The notes under the pieces are model-generated. The model worked only from the letters and a program-made list of their open reading frames with translations, ran no database searches and had not been told where the DNA came from. 13,057 nucleotides of DNA. It comes from Candidatus Rokuibacteriota bacterium (lineage in GTDB: Bacteria > Methylomirabilota > Methylomirabilia > Rokubacteriales > CSP1-6). The position numbers and the translations under genes were made by a program. Shown here piece after piece: positions 1 to 6,936 of this stretch (position 1 is the first letter of the stretch; each line of letters starts with the position of its first letter). The stretch covers positions 1-13,057 of the forward strand of contig QHRT01000076.1 in the NCBI GenBank assembly GCA_003220195.1, written 5' to 3'.

Positions 1-721
1 TGAAGGCGCTCGAGGCGGGAACCTGCGCGACGCCGGAGATCGTGTCGGCCGCGCCACATTCGACGACCGGCGAGATCGTCGCCGCGAAGAATGCCGCCAT
101 CGTGATGGTCGGGCCGCTCGGCAATTTCATCGCGAAGAAGGCCGAGGCGATCAAGAGCAAACCGACGAAGGCGTGTGCCGTCACCGCCGGCGACATCGTC
201 GGGCCGCTGTCCGAGCCGTGCATCGCGTTCGTCCAGACGGGTGGCGCGCGCACGTTCAAGGCGGGGGCGTCGTCGAAGGCGGTCGAGATCATTCCCGTTC
301 CGGCGATGCACGAGAGCACCGTGCCGATGGCCCTCCTCGGCGAGGCGTCGCGCAAGAACCTGGAGCCCGACAGCATGAGCCTCACCCTCGGGCCCGCCAA
401 CGGCTACGTGATTCGCTTCACCAACGGCCTCGTGGCGTACCTGACCGGCGACACCGGCTCCTGATGGAGCTGAATTACGGGGCGAGCGCGCTCTCGCCCG
501 AAGGCGCCGCGCACGTGGTGAACGAGCTCGTGCAGCTTCAATCGGTCATCGTGAACCACGTGAACGAAGCGGCAACGTCCGGTGGGAAGGTGAAGCCCGA
601 CACGCGCACCGCCGCGTTCCTCAAGCTGGTGAAGAACCGACCCGTGTACCCGGCGCTGAGCGGCAAGACGATGGAGTTCGACGGGGCCGGCAAATGCGTG
701 GCCGGCTGCGCTGCGCAGTGA
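1..721 (+). pseudogene. MBL-fold metallo-hydrolase (UlaG-like/COG2220), 5' cut by window, internal frame break
   Basis: The gene enters from before base 1: the frame is open from base 3, so the GTG at 42 is not its start. The frame stops with TGA at 462-464, and the homologous C-terminal part continues in another frame from about 458 to the TGA at 719-721. The first part carries metallo-beta-lactamase features: a PAMHEST segment (likely histidine ligand) and the strand ending AYLTGDTG, whose Asp is a usual metal ligand. The second part has LSPEGAAHVVNELV, NHVNEAAT with a likely metal-binding His, and the GKTMEFDG ending seen in exported members of this family. From memory of the family, about 16-18 residues are missing between GDTG and LLMELNYG, so this is a small deletion plus frameshift, not a single-base slip. 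Metal-dependent hydrolase activity is expected of the intact family; the substrate is unknown. The lactonase gene follows ten bases later and is probably in the same operon. Assembly error is an alternative to true pseudogenisation. Confidence 0.8.
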
Positions 722-726
722 GGCGG
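720..726 (+). promoter_or_regulatory. Ribosome binding site of the lactonase gene
   Basis: GAGGCGG lies five bases before the ATG at 732 and overlaps the stop codon of the upstream MBL gene. This supports the 732 start and close translational linkage of the two genes. Confidence 0.5.
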
Positions 727-731
727 ACGTC

Positions 732-2021
732 ATGCTGAGCCGTCGAACCTTCACCGGGATGCTGGCCAGCGCCACGGGGGTATCCATGATGGGATGCGCG
801 AGCGGCATGACGCAGGGCTCGAGCGGCTCGGCACGCCAGGGAAGTACCGTCCTCTACCGCACGGTCGGCGAGGAGCTGCATCAGTTCGACGTCGACGTCA
901 GCGGCGCATCGCTCACCCGGCGCGGCGCCGTGACGGTGCCCGCCGGTATCCAGTACGTGTGGCCCCATCCGTCGAAGCAGTACCTGTATGTGGCGTCGAG
1001 CAACCGCGGGCCGGGAATCCGGGACGAGACAAAGGAGGACAAGCATCACCTGACCGCGTTTCGCATCGATACCGCCACCGGCGCGCTCGCGCCGCATGGA
1101 GCTGCCGCGCCGTTGCCCGCGCGCCCGATCCACATGAGCATCGATCGCGCCGGGCAATATGCGTTGACCGCGTACAACATGCCGAGCAGCGTCACGGTCC
1201 ACCGCATCAATCCCGACGGGACGATCGGCGTGCTGGTGACGCAGCCGGCGCCGCTCGATGCCGGGATCTACGCGCACCAGGTTCTCGCCACACCCGACAA
1301 CCGCGTCGTGATCGTCGTCGCGCGCGGCAACGTCGCCGCGAGCGGCAAGCCGGAGGATCCCGGGGCGCTCAAGCTCTTCCGCTTCAAGGACGGCGTGCTG
1401 TCGAATCTCGCGTCGATCGCGCCGGGCGGCGGTTACGGCTTCGGGCCACGACATCTCGACTTTCACCCGACCCAGCCGTGGGTCTACGTCGCGCGCGAGC
1501 GGGAAAACAAGCTCGATGTCTATCGCCTGGACGGTGAGCGCCTGAGTGCGACGCCGGTCTTCGTGAAGGACACGCTCGGTGAGCCCGGGAACATTCGCGG
1601 ACGTCAGGCCGCCGGCACCGTGCACGTGCATCCGAACGGCCGGTTCGTCTATGTCGCCAATCGCGCGAGCGCGACCGTGCCGTTGGAGGGACAGCCAGTG
1701 TTCCAGGGCGGTGAGAACACGATCGCGGTGTACGCCATCGACCAGCGGAGCGGCGAGCCGACGATGATCCAGAGCGCCGACTCGCACGGGTACCACGTGC
1801 GGACGTTTGCGCTCGACGGGACCGCCCGCCTGATGGTGACGGCGACGATCGCCCCGATCAACGTGCGCGACGGTTCGCGCATTGCGAGCGTACCGGCTTG
1901 CCTCTCGGTGTTTCGCGTGGGCGACGACGGCAAGCTCGACTTCGTGCGCAAGTACGACGTCGAGACCGGTGGCAAGTTCCAGTGGTGGATGGGGATGGTG
2001 GGATTGCCCGGCAGAGCGTGA
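732..2021 (+). CDS. Exported lactonase-family beta-propeller protein (6-phosphogluconolactonase-like fold)
   Basis: The protein has 429 residues. The N-terminus reads MLSRRTFTGMLAS, a twin-arginine signal (Arg4-Arg5), followed by a short hydrophobic stretch and SMMGC with Cys22. This looks like a Tat-exported protein, possibly a lipoprotein, although MMGC is a poor lipobox. The rest, from about residue 37, has the repeated blades of the lactonase/YVTN-like propeller family (PF10282). Examples are VWPHPSKQYLYVAS, LDFHPTQPWVYVARE and HVHPNGRFVYVANR, each a strand with His-Pro-x-x-x-x-x-Tyr-Val. Cytosolic members such as Pgl open 6-phosphogluconolactone, but an exported copy is unlikely to serve the pentose phosphate pathway. 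Its substrate, or a purely binding role, cannot be told from sequence. The ATG at 732 follows the broken MBL-hydrolase gene by ten bases, suggesting one operon. Family assignment is good; function is open. Confidence 0.85.
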   Translation: MLSRRTFTGMLASATGVSMMGCASGMTQGSSGSARQGSTVLYRTVGEELHQFDVDVSGASLTRRGAVTVPAGIQYVWPHPSKQYLYVASSNRGPGIRDETKEDKHHLTAFRIDTATGALAPHGAAAPLPARPIHMSIDRAGQYALTAYNMPSSVTVHRINPDGTIGVLVTQPAPLDAGIYAHQVLATPDNRVVIVVARGNVAASGKPEDPGALKLFRFKDGVLSNLASIAPGGGYGFGPRHLDFHPTQPWVYVARERENKLDVYRLDGERLSATPVFVKDTLGEPGNIRGRQAAGTVHVHPNGRFVYVANRASATVPLEGQPVFQGGENTIAVYAIDQRSGEPTMIQSADSHGYHVRTFALDGTARLMVTATIAPINVRDGSRIASVPACLSVFRVGDDGKLDFVRKYDVETGGKFQWWMGMVGLPGRA

Positions 2022-2187
2022 AGGGTCGTCGCCGGGAAAACCCGGGCCCACGTGGCTTGTCCAGACAGAAAAATAGCGGCTGTTCAGACCAGGAGGGATG
2101 TGGTGAAATCGAGCTGAGCCGAACGAGACATTTCCCGCGCTTGTGTGTCTCGGCGCTCCGACCGGTTCAATTGAAGGAGGCAACACT
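2022..2187 (+). promoter_or_regulatory. Intergenic leader before the phosphoesterase gene
   Basis: This 166-nt stretch lies between the lactonase stop and the TTG start. It opens with a perfect 5-bp hairpin, CCGGG-AAAA-CCCGG at 2032-2045, that has no T-tract after it. Farther on, CGGCT at 2077-2081 can pair with AGCCG at 2117-2121 around a purine-rich loop, and TTCAG (2083-2087) can pair instead with CTGAG (2114-2118). A structured 5' UTR or the promoter of the next gene may lie here. I recognise no known riboswitch and no clear -35/-10 pair. The paired elements may be chance in GC-rich DNA. Confidence 0.3.
2173..2180 (+). promoter_or_regulatory. Shine-Dalgarno that fixes a TTG start
   Basis: GAAGGAGG, close to the full anti-Shine-Dalgarno complement, ends seven bases before TTG at 2188. 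The upstream in-frame GTG at 2143 has no such site and would put it inside the coding region. Confidence 0.8.
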
Positions 2188-3681
2188 TTGGGATTCTTTG
2201 CTGGCCTGATTCCGCGCAGCGCGCTGCTGTTCGCCATCGTCGCAGTGCTCGTGTTCATCCCGACTTCCCGAGGCCCCCGGCCGGGGGCAGCCGCGCAAGG
2301 TCTGGCTCCGGACGCCGTCACGATTCCCACTCCCGATCACGTCGTGATCGTGATCATGGAGAACCACTCCTACTCCCAGATCATCGGGTCCGCATCCGCG
2401 CCCTACATCAACAGCCTCGCCCAGCAAGGCGCGCTGTTCACGGACTCGCACGCGGTCACGCATCCGAGCGAGCCCAACTACCTGGCGTTCTTCTCGGGAT
2501 CGACCCAGGGCCTCACCGATGATTCCTGCCCGCACACGTACTCGAGCGCCAACCTGGCCAGCGAGCTCATCGCGGCGGGGCTGACGTTCGGCGGCTACTC
2601 CGAAGATCTGCCGTCCGTCGGCTCCACCGTGTGCACGTCGGGCGCCTATGCCCGCAAGCACAACCCGTGGGTGAACTTCACCAACGTCCCGAGCAACGCC
2701 AACATGCCGTTCACCAGCTTCCCGTCGGACCCGAGCCTGCTGCCGACGGTCGCCATCGTCGTCCCGAACCAGAACAACGACATGCACGACGGAACCATCC
2801 AGCAGGCGGACACCTGGCTGAAGCAGCACATCGATCCGTATCTGCAGTGGGCGTGGACCCACAACAGCCTGCTCATCGTCACGTGGGACGAGGACGACTT
2901 CACGTCGGTCAACCGCATCCCGACGATCTTCGTGGGCCCGATGGTCCAGCCCGGGCAGTACGGCGAGACGATCAACCACTACAACGTGCTGCGGACGCTC
3001 GAGGACATGTACGGCCTCGGCCATGCCGGCGCGAGCGCCACCGCCGCACCGATCACGGACATCTGGGTGGGATCGCCCGGCGAGGACACGACGCCGCCCG
3101 TGCCGAATCCGATGACGTGGGCGTCGCGGCCCGCCGCGACCGGCTCGACGACGGTCGCGATGACGGCGACGACCGCGTCCGATCCGAGCGGTGTGGAATA
3201 TTTCTTCGGGTGCGTCGCCGGGACGTGCCACCCGAGCGGCTGGCAAGCCAGTCCGACGTATACCGACACCGGTCTCAAGGCCGGAGCGACCTACACCTAT
3301 CAGGTCAAGGCGCGCGACCTGAGCGCCGGCGCCAACGAGACCGCCTGGTCGACCCAGGCCTCCGTGACGACTCCGTCGATGCACGTCCAGGGGATCAGTC
3401 TCTCGACGGTGAATCGCGGCGGCGGCTTGAAGTCCGGGAGCGCGAAGGTCACGATCCAGGATCAGCGAGGCAAGGCGGTCCCCGGCGCCATCGTGACCGG
3501 CCAGTTCACGGGAAGCTTCAACGAGGTGGTGAGCGCAACGACCAACAGCAGTGGCGTCGCGCTACTGGTCACGGTCGGACAGGCCCCGACGTCGACGTTC
3601 ACCTTCTGCGTGGTCGACGTGACGCACCCGACGCTCGGCTACAACGCCGCGGCCAACCGGAAAACCTGCGCGAAGCGATAG
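2188..3681 (+). CDS. Secreted phosphoesterase (acid phosphatase AcpA/phospholipase C family) with C-terminal Fn3/Ig-like domains
   Basis: About 497 residues from the TTG start, chosen because of the strong Shine-Dalgarno at 2173-2180 and because it gives a clean signal peptide: a short basic start, then the hydrophobic run SALLFAIVAVLVFI near residues 11-24. The catalytic domain (about 45-290) matches PF04185. It has VIVIMENHSYSQI with Glu58-Asn59-His60, PSEPNYLAFFSG, VPNQNNDMHD, VTWDEDD (Asp234-Asp236) and NHYNVLRTLEDMYG (His264), the usual metal and phosphate ligands. The family hydrolyses phosphomonoesters or phospholipids outside the cytoplasm. Next, about residues 305-395, comes an Fn3-like domain running from TTPPVPNP to TWSTQASVTTP. 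An Ig-like domain follows (about 402-497), with KVTIQDQRGKAVPGAIVTG and two late cysteines. The extra domains suggest binding to a surface or polymer. The gene appears to be a separate transcription unit. Phosphatase versus phospholipase cannot be decided here. Confidence 0.9.
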   Translation: MGFFAGLIPRSALLFAIVAVLVFIPTSRGPRPGAAAQGLAPDAVTIPTPDHVVIVIMENHSYSQIIGSASAPYINSLAQQGALFTDSHAVTHPSEPNYLAFFSGSTQGLTDDSCPHTYSSANLASELIAAGLTFGGYSEDLPSVGSTVCTSGAYARKHNPWVNFTNVPSNANMPFTSFPSDPSLLPTVAIVVPNQNNDMHDGTIQQADTWLKQHIDPYLQWAWTHNSLLIVTWDEDDFTSVNRIPTIFVGPMVQPGQYGETINHYNVLRTLEDMYGLGHAGASATAAPITDIWVGSPGEDTTPPVPNPMTWASRPAATGSTTVAMTATTASDPSGVEYFFGCVAGTCHPSGWQASPTYTDTGLKAGATYTYQVKARDLSAGANETAWSTQASVTTPSMHVQGISLSTVNRGGGLKSGSAKVTIQDQRGKAVPGAIVTGQFTGSFNEVVSATTNSSGVALLVTVGQAPTSTFTFCVVDVTHPTLGYNAAANRKTCAKR

Positions 3682-3683
3682 CG

Positions 3684-3806
3684 TCAGCTCCGGCTCGAGG
3701 GGCGCGGGGACTGGCGGGACGCGAGCGACGTCAACCACGCATACCAGTCGGCGAGGCCGTCGCCTCGCGTCGCCGACGGCCGGATCATCGCCAGACGGGG
3801 ATTCAC
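3684..3806 (-). CDS. Small unrecognised ORF (40 aa), minus strand
   Basis: A 40-codon frame starts at GTG (3806-3804) after a GAGAG purine run and ends at TGA (3686-3684), two bases beyond the phosphoesterase stop on the other strand. Its start overlaps the stop of the next small ORF upstream by four bases (GTGA), the pattern of translational coupling. The peptide contains LAMIRPSATRGDGLADWYAW and then a Ser/Arg/Pro-rich tail. I recognise no family. It overlaps the inverted-repeat knot at 3748-3781, so it may be a chance reading frame or the remnant of a longer gene. Confidence 0.25.
   Translation of the reverse strand: MNPRLAMIRPSATRGDGLADWYAWLTSLASRQSPRPSSRS
3748..3781. repeat. Cluster of interlocking inverted repeats, possibly a terminator
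   Basis: Three perfect, mutually exclusive hairpins fit in 34 bases. TCGGCGA (3748-3754) pairs with TCGCCGA (3770-3776). GCGAGGC (3751-3757) pairs with GCCTCGC (3762-3768) around CGTC. GGCCGTCG (3755-3762) pairs with CGACGGCC (3774-3781). The cluster lies about 65 bases after the phosphoesterase stop and at the distal end of the minus-strand genes. It has no T-tract, so an intrinsic terminator is only a possibility. A REP-like element or mRNA 3'-end stabiliser is equally possible. Confidence 0.4.
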
Positions 3807-3895
3807 CTCTCGAGCCGCGCGTCGATGTCCTGGATCGACGTGCCGGTCTCGACGCGCGCCATTCCGTCGTCGAGGAGCTCGATCACGCGGGGCAC
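3803..3895 (-). CDS. Small unrecognised ORF (30 aa), minus strand, coupled to the SIS gene
   Basis: A short frame runs from GTG at 3895-3893, four bases after the SIS-gene stop, to TGA at 3805-3803, which overlaps the start of the next small ORF. The peptide, with VIELLDDGMARVETGTSIQD, is acidic and predicted helical, and its composition looks more like real protein than like a shadow frame. The same frame stays open upstream inside the 3' end of the SIS gene, so this could be a frameshifted C-terminal tail of that protein or a tiny separate gene. I recognise no family. Confidence 0.3.
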   Translation of the reverse strand: MPRVIELLDDGMARVETGTSIQDIDARLER

Positions 3896-3899
3896 GTCG

Positions 3900-4468
3900 T
3901 CATCGCGGTCGTGCTTCGTCCGCCGGCTGCTCGAGAAAGACGTGGACAAGCTGCCACAGGAGGTGGTAGAGCGTCACGCGCACTTCGCGGGCGATGGTCG
4001 GATCGTTGGTCGCCGTGACCAGCTGGTGGTCCACGCAGGCGAGGACGGCGCTGTCCGCGGGAACGAGCGCCACCGTCAGCATGCCGGAGCGCGCTGCAAC
4101 GCGAAGGCCGGCGATCACGTTCTGGCAGGGCATTTCGCCGACGATCCCGAGCGCGATGTCCTCCGCTGCGCCGACGCCGTGGAGCTGCCACGAGAACGTC
4201 TCGTCCCAGCCTCGACGCGTCGCGACGTCGCTCAGCGTCGCCGCGTCCGCCACCAGCGCCACTGCCGGGAGCGCGCTTTTGCCGACGATCACGGGGTGAA
4301 GACATCCCACGGCAGCTTGCCGCCTTGCCTGAACCGGGTTGCCATGTCCCGGCATGCGTTTGCGATCGCCTCGGACTGTGCCGCGAGCGCGAGGCCGGGC
4401 GCGAGTCGCCGCTCGAACTGTGTGCTGACGAGAGCGTCGAGACCTGCACGTTCGGGATCGGTTTCCAC
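3900..4468 (-). pseudogene. SIS-domain sugar-phosphate isomerase (GmhA/DiaA-like), frame-broken, active-site loop missing
   Basis: Two adjoining minus-strand frames together resemble phosphoheptose isomerases. The N-terminal piece contains LDALVSTQFERR and CRDMATRFRQGGKL and stops at TGA 4291-4289. The C-terminal piece, in another frame from about 4300, contains HPVIVGKSALPAVALVADAA, DIALGIV and VTLYHLLWQLVHVFLEQ, and ends at TGA 3902-3900. GmhA-type enzymes isomerise sedoheptulose 7-phosphate to D-glycero-D-manno-heptose 7-phosphate. Between GGKL and HPVIVG the family normally carries about 20 residues with the phosphate-binding N-G-G-S loop, D-A-Q-H and a catalytic Glu. Nearly all of that is absent here, so as written the gene cannot give an active isomerase. 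The His of the TLYH segment, matching the C-terminal catalytic His, is present. The start is uncertain: 4468 (GTG) fits the family length but has no clear ribosome binding site. The gene diverges from hypF; SIS genes of this type often sit in hydrogenase maturation clusters. Confidence 0.75.
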
Positions 4469-4643
4469 GTCCACGCCAAACACCAGGGGAGGCGTGACGA
4501 GCAAGATCCATGCGCGTACACCTGATTCACCGTGTGAGCGGCTCTTCGCGTCCCTGCTCGCCGGCATTCCAATTGCTGGGTAACGGTGACCGCGTCGGCA
4601 AAGGGTGTTCGCCTGCGTCGGCATGGGATCGCGGCTCAGGTCC

Positions 4644-6896
4644 ATGCGATTGATGGTCTCGGTTGAAGGCGTCGTGCAGGGCGTCGGTATGCGGCCCTTC
4701 GTCCACGCGCTCGCGACACGCCTCGGGCTGGGCGGGTTCGTTCGGAACGACGGCCGTGGCGTGACGATCGAGGTCGAAGGCAACGCCCCGCAGCTCCAGG
4801 AGTTCCTGGCCGATCTCGAGCGATTCGCGCCGCCGCTCGCGGTCGTCGACAGGGTCCACACGGTGGAGATCCCGCCCCGGCACGAGCCGACGTTCACGAT
4901 CACGTCGAGCGCCGAGCCGCGCCGTCGACTTGCGCTCCTGCCCCCGGACACGGCGACCTGTGCGGACTGTCTGCGTGAGATCTTCAACCCCGCCGATCGC
5001 CACTACCGGTACGCGTTCACGAGCTGCACACGGTGCGGACCTCGCTTCACGATCGTGCGCGACGTGCCGTACGACCGGGCCCGGACGACCATGGCGTCAT
5101 TCACGATGTGCCGGGCCTGCGCGCGGGAGTACCACGATCCCTACGACCGCCGTTTCCACACCGAGCCGATCGCGTGTCCGGCGTGCGGCCCGCGGCTCCA
5201 GCTCGTCGACCGTGATCGACGGACGATCGCCGGGGATCCGATCGAAACCTGCGCGCAGCTCCTGAGCGACGGCGCGGTGGTGGCGATCAAGGGCCTGGGC
5301 GGATATCACCTGGCTGCCGACGCCGCGAGCGAGCGCGCGGTGGCGACGCTGCGCGCGCGCAAGCACCGCGAGGACAAGCCGTTTGCCGTGATGGCGCGCA
5401 ACCTCGACGCCGCGCGGTTGCTGGCGGAGGTCGATCACCTCGAAGAGGAGCTCCTGGCCAGTCCCGCGCGACCCATCGTGCTGATGCGCCGCCGTGCCGA
5501 CGCCCGCGTGGCGGCGGCAGTGGCGCCGGGCACGGCATGGCTCGGCGTCATGCTGCCGTACACGCCGCTCCACCATCTCCTGCTCGCGGCGCTGCCCGGC
5601 CCGATCGTGCTCACCAGTGGCAACGTCTCCGACGAGCCGATCGCGTACCGGGACGACGAGGCCCTGACGCGGCTCGGCGACATTGCCGATGCGTTCCTCG
5701 TGCACGACCGCGAGATCCAGGTCCGCGCCGATGACTCGGTACTCCGCGTGGCTCGCGGCGCGACGTTGCCGGTGCGGCGCTCACGCGGTCTCGTCCCGCG
5801 GGCGATCCGCGTCCCACGGCCCTTCGTGGAGCCCGTCCTCGCGTGCGGCGGTGAGCTGAAGAACACGGTGTGCGTCGGCCGCGGTGACCGTGCGCTGCTG
5901 TCCCAGCACGTCGGCGACCTCGAGAACGTCGCCGCGTTCGCGGCGTTCGTGGAGGCGATCGCACGGCTGGAGCGATTGCTCGACGTGGAGCCGCGCATCG
6001 TCGCTCACGATCTCCATCCCGAATACCTCTCGACCAAGTGGGCGCTCGAACAATCGGGCCTCCCGACGATCGGCGTACAGCACCACCACGCGCACATCGC
6101 CGCGTGCCTCGCCGATAACGGCACCGACGCGCGCGTCATCGGTGTCGCCTTCGACGGACTCGGCTACGGGACCGACGGCACGCTGTGGGGCGGCGAGTTC
6201 CTGCTCGCGGATCTGGCGCACTTCGATCGGCTCGGGCACCTCTCCGCGCTGCCGATGCCGGGCGGCGCCGCAGCGATCCGCGAGCCGTGGCGGATGGCGG
6301 CGATGTACGTCCTCGCCGCGGGGTCTTCGGTCGAAACTTCCGTTGCGCACCGTCACGCCGACCGCTGGCCGCTCGTGCTGGACATCGCGCGCTCGACGCC
6401 GCTCGCGCCGCGCACGTCGAGCGCCGGCCGTCTGTTCGACGCCGTCGCCGCTCTGCTCGACGTCCGCGACGTGGTGACCTACGAGGGCCAGGCCGCGATC
6501 GAGCTGGAGCAGCTCGCGGATCCAACCGAAGAGGGGAGTTATCCGGCCTCGTGCATCGAGAGCGGCGATCGATTCGAGATCCGTGCCGCTGATGTCGTGG
6601 CGGCCGTGCTCGATGACGGCGCCCGCGAGGTGCCGCGCGCCGTCATCGCCGGGAGGTTCCACAACGCCGTCGCCGATCTGATCCGGGACGGATGCCGGCG
6701 CGGCCGCGAGCGCGCCGGCATCTCGACGGTGGCGCTGTCGGGCGGGGTGTTCCAGAACGTTCTGCTCCTCGGCAAGGTCGTCGATCGACTGGAAGCGGAA
6801 GGCTTCCAGGTGCTGCGCCACCGGCAGATGCCACCGAACGACGGCGGGCTGAGTCTCGGCCAGGCGGTGATTGCCGCCCGGCGGCGCGCCGCCTGA
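4644..6896 (+). CDS. hypF: Carbamoyltransferase HypF, [NiFe]-hydrogenase maturation
   Basis: About 750 residues, full length for HypF. The protein transfers carbamoyl from carbamoyl phosphate, via a carbamoyl-adenylate, to the C-terminal Cys of HypE, where it becomes the CN ligand of the hydrogenase iron. Domains in order: acylphosphatase-like (1-90) with VVQGVGMRPFV and VRND; two zinc fingers (C106/C109, C128/C131, C156/C159, C178/C181); YrdC-like (about 195-380) with IKGLGGYHLAADA, KHREDKPFAVM and LTSGNVSDEPI; and a Kae1-like C-terminus (about 390-750) with QHHHAHIAACL near 480, FDGLGYGTDGT and LSGGVFQN. All expected motifs are present, although Met replaces the usual Phe in VQGVGFRP. ATG 4644 is chosen because the acylphosphatase domain begins immediately after it; ATG 4623 and GTG 4605 are in frame alternatives. 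No other hyp or hydrogenase gene is in the window. The next gene (BON lipoprotein) is convergent, so hypF is probably last or alone in its transcript. Confidence 0.97.
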   Translation: MRLMVSVEGVVQGVGMRPFVHALATRLGLGGFVRNDGRGVTIEVEGNAPQLQEFLADLERFAPPLAVVDRVHTVEIPPRHEPTFTITSSAEPRRRLALLPPDTATCADCLREIFNPADRHYRYAFTSCTRCGPRFTIVRDVPYDRARTTMASFTMCRACAREYHDPYDRRFHTEPIACPACGPRLQLVDRDRRTIAGDPIETCAQLLSDGAVVAIKGLGGYHLAADAASERAVATLRARKHREDKPFAVMARNLDAARLLAEVDHLEEELLASPARPIVLMRRRADARVAAAVAPGTAWLGVMLPYTPLHHLLLAALPGPIVLTSGNVSDEPIAYRDDEALTRLGDIADAFLVHDREIQVRADDSVLRVARGATLPVRRSRGLVPRAIRVPRPFVEPVLACGGELKNTVCVGRGDRALLSQHVGDLENVAAFAAFVEAIARLERLLDVEPRIVAHDLHPEYLSTKWALEQSGLPTIGVQHHHAHIAACLADNGTDARVIGVAFDGLGYGTDGTLWGGEFLLADLAHFDRLGHLSALPMPGGAAAIREPWRMAAMYVLAAGSSVETSVAHRHADRWPLVLDIARSTPLAPRTSSAGRLFDAVAALLDVRDVVTYEGQAAIELEQLADPTEEGSYPASCIESGDRFEIRAADVVAAVLDDGAREVPRAVIAGRFHNAVADLIRDGCRRGRERAGISTVALSGGVFQNVLLLGKVVDRLEAEGFQVLRHRQMPPNDGGLSLGQAVIAARRRAA

Positions 6897-6936
6897 CCTT
6901 CTTCTGCTCGTCTTCTCGAGCTGCTGAAGCGCGTCC

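Noticed and set aside
2032..2045. Hairpin after the lactonase stop as an intrinsic terminator
   Set aside because: The stem is only 5 bp and no T-tract follows it; at most a weak structure.
2090..2130. Resemblance to part of a cobalamin riboswitch (GGGAxGTGGTGAAATC)
   Set aside because: Only a short fragment fits; the rest of the conserved core and the pseudoknot elements are not visible, and the downstream gene has no cobalamin link.
621..2330. Long minus-strand open frame (569 codons) opposite the lactonase gene
   Set aside because: Its product is rich in Arg, His and Asp with no domain signal, and it lies antisense to a clear beta-propeller gene; a GC-rich shadow frame.
2631..4583. Plus-strand open frame of 650 codons across the phosphoesterase 3' part and the SIS region
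   Set aside because: Its composition is Arg/Gln/Asp-rich and it runs through two genes in other frames, so it is a shadow.
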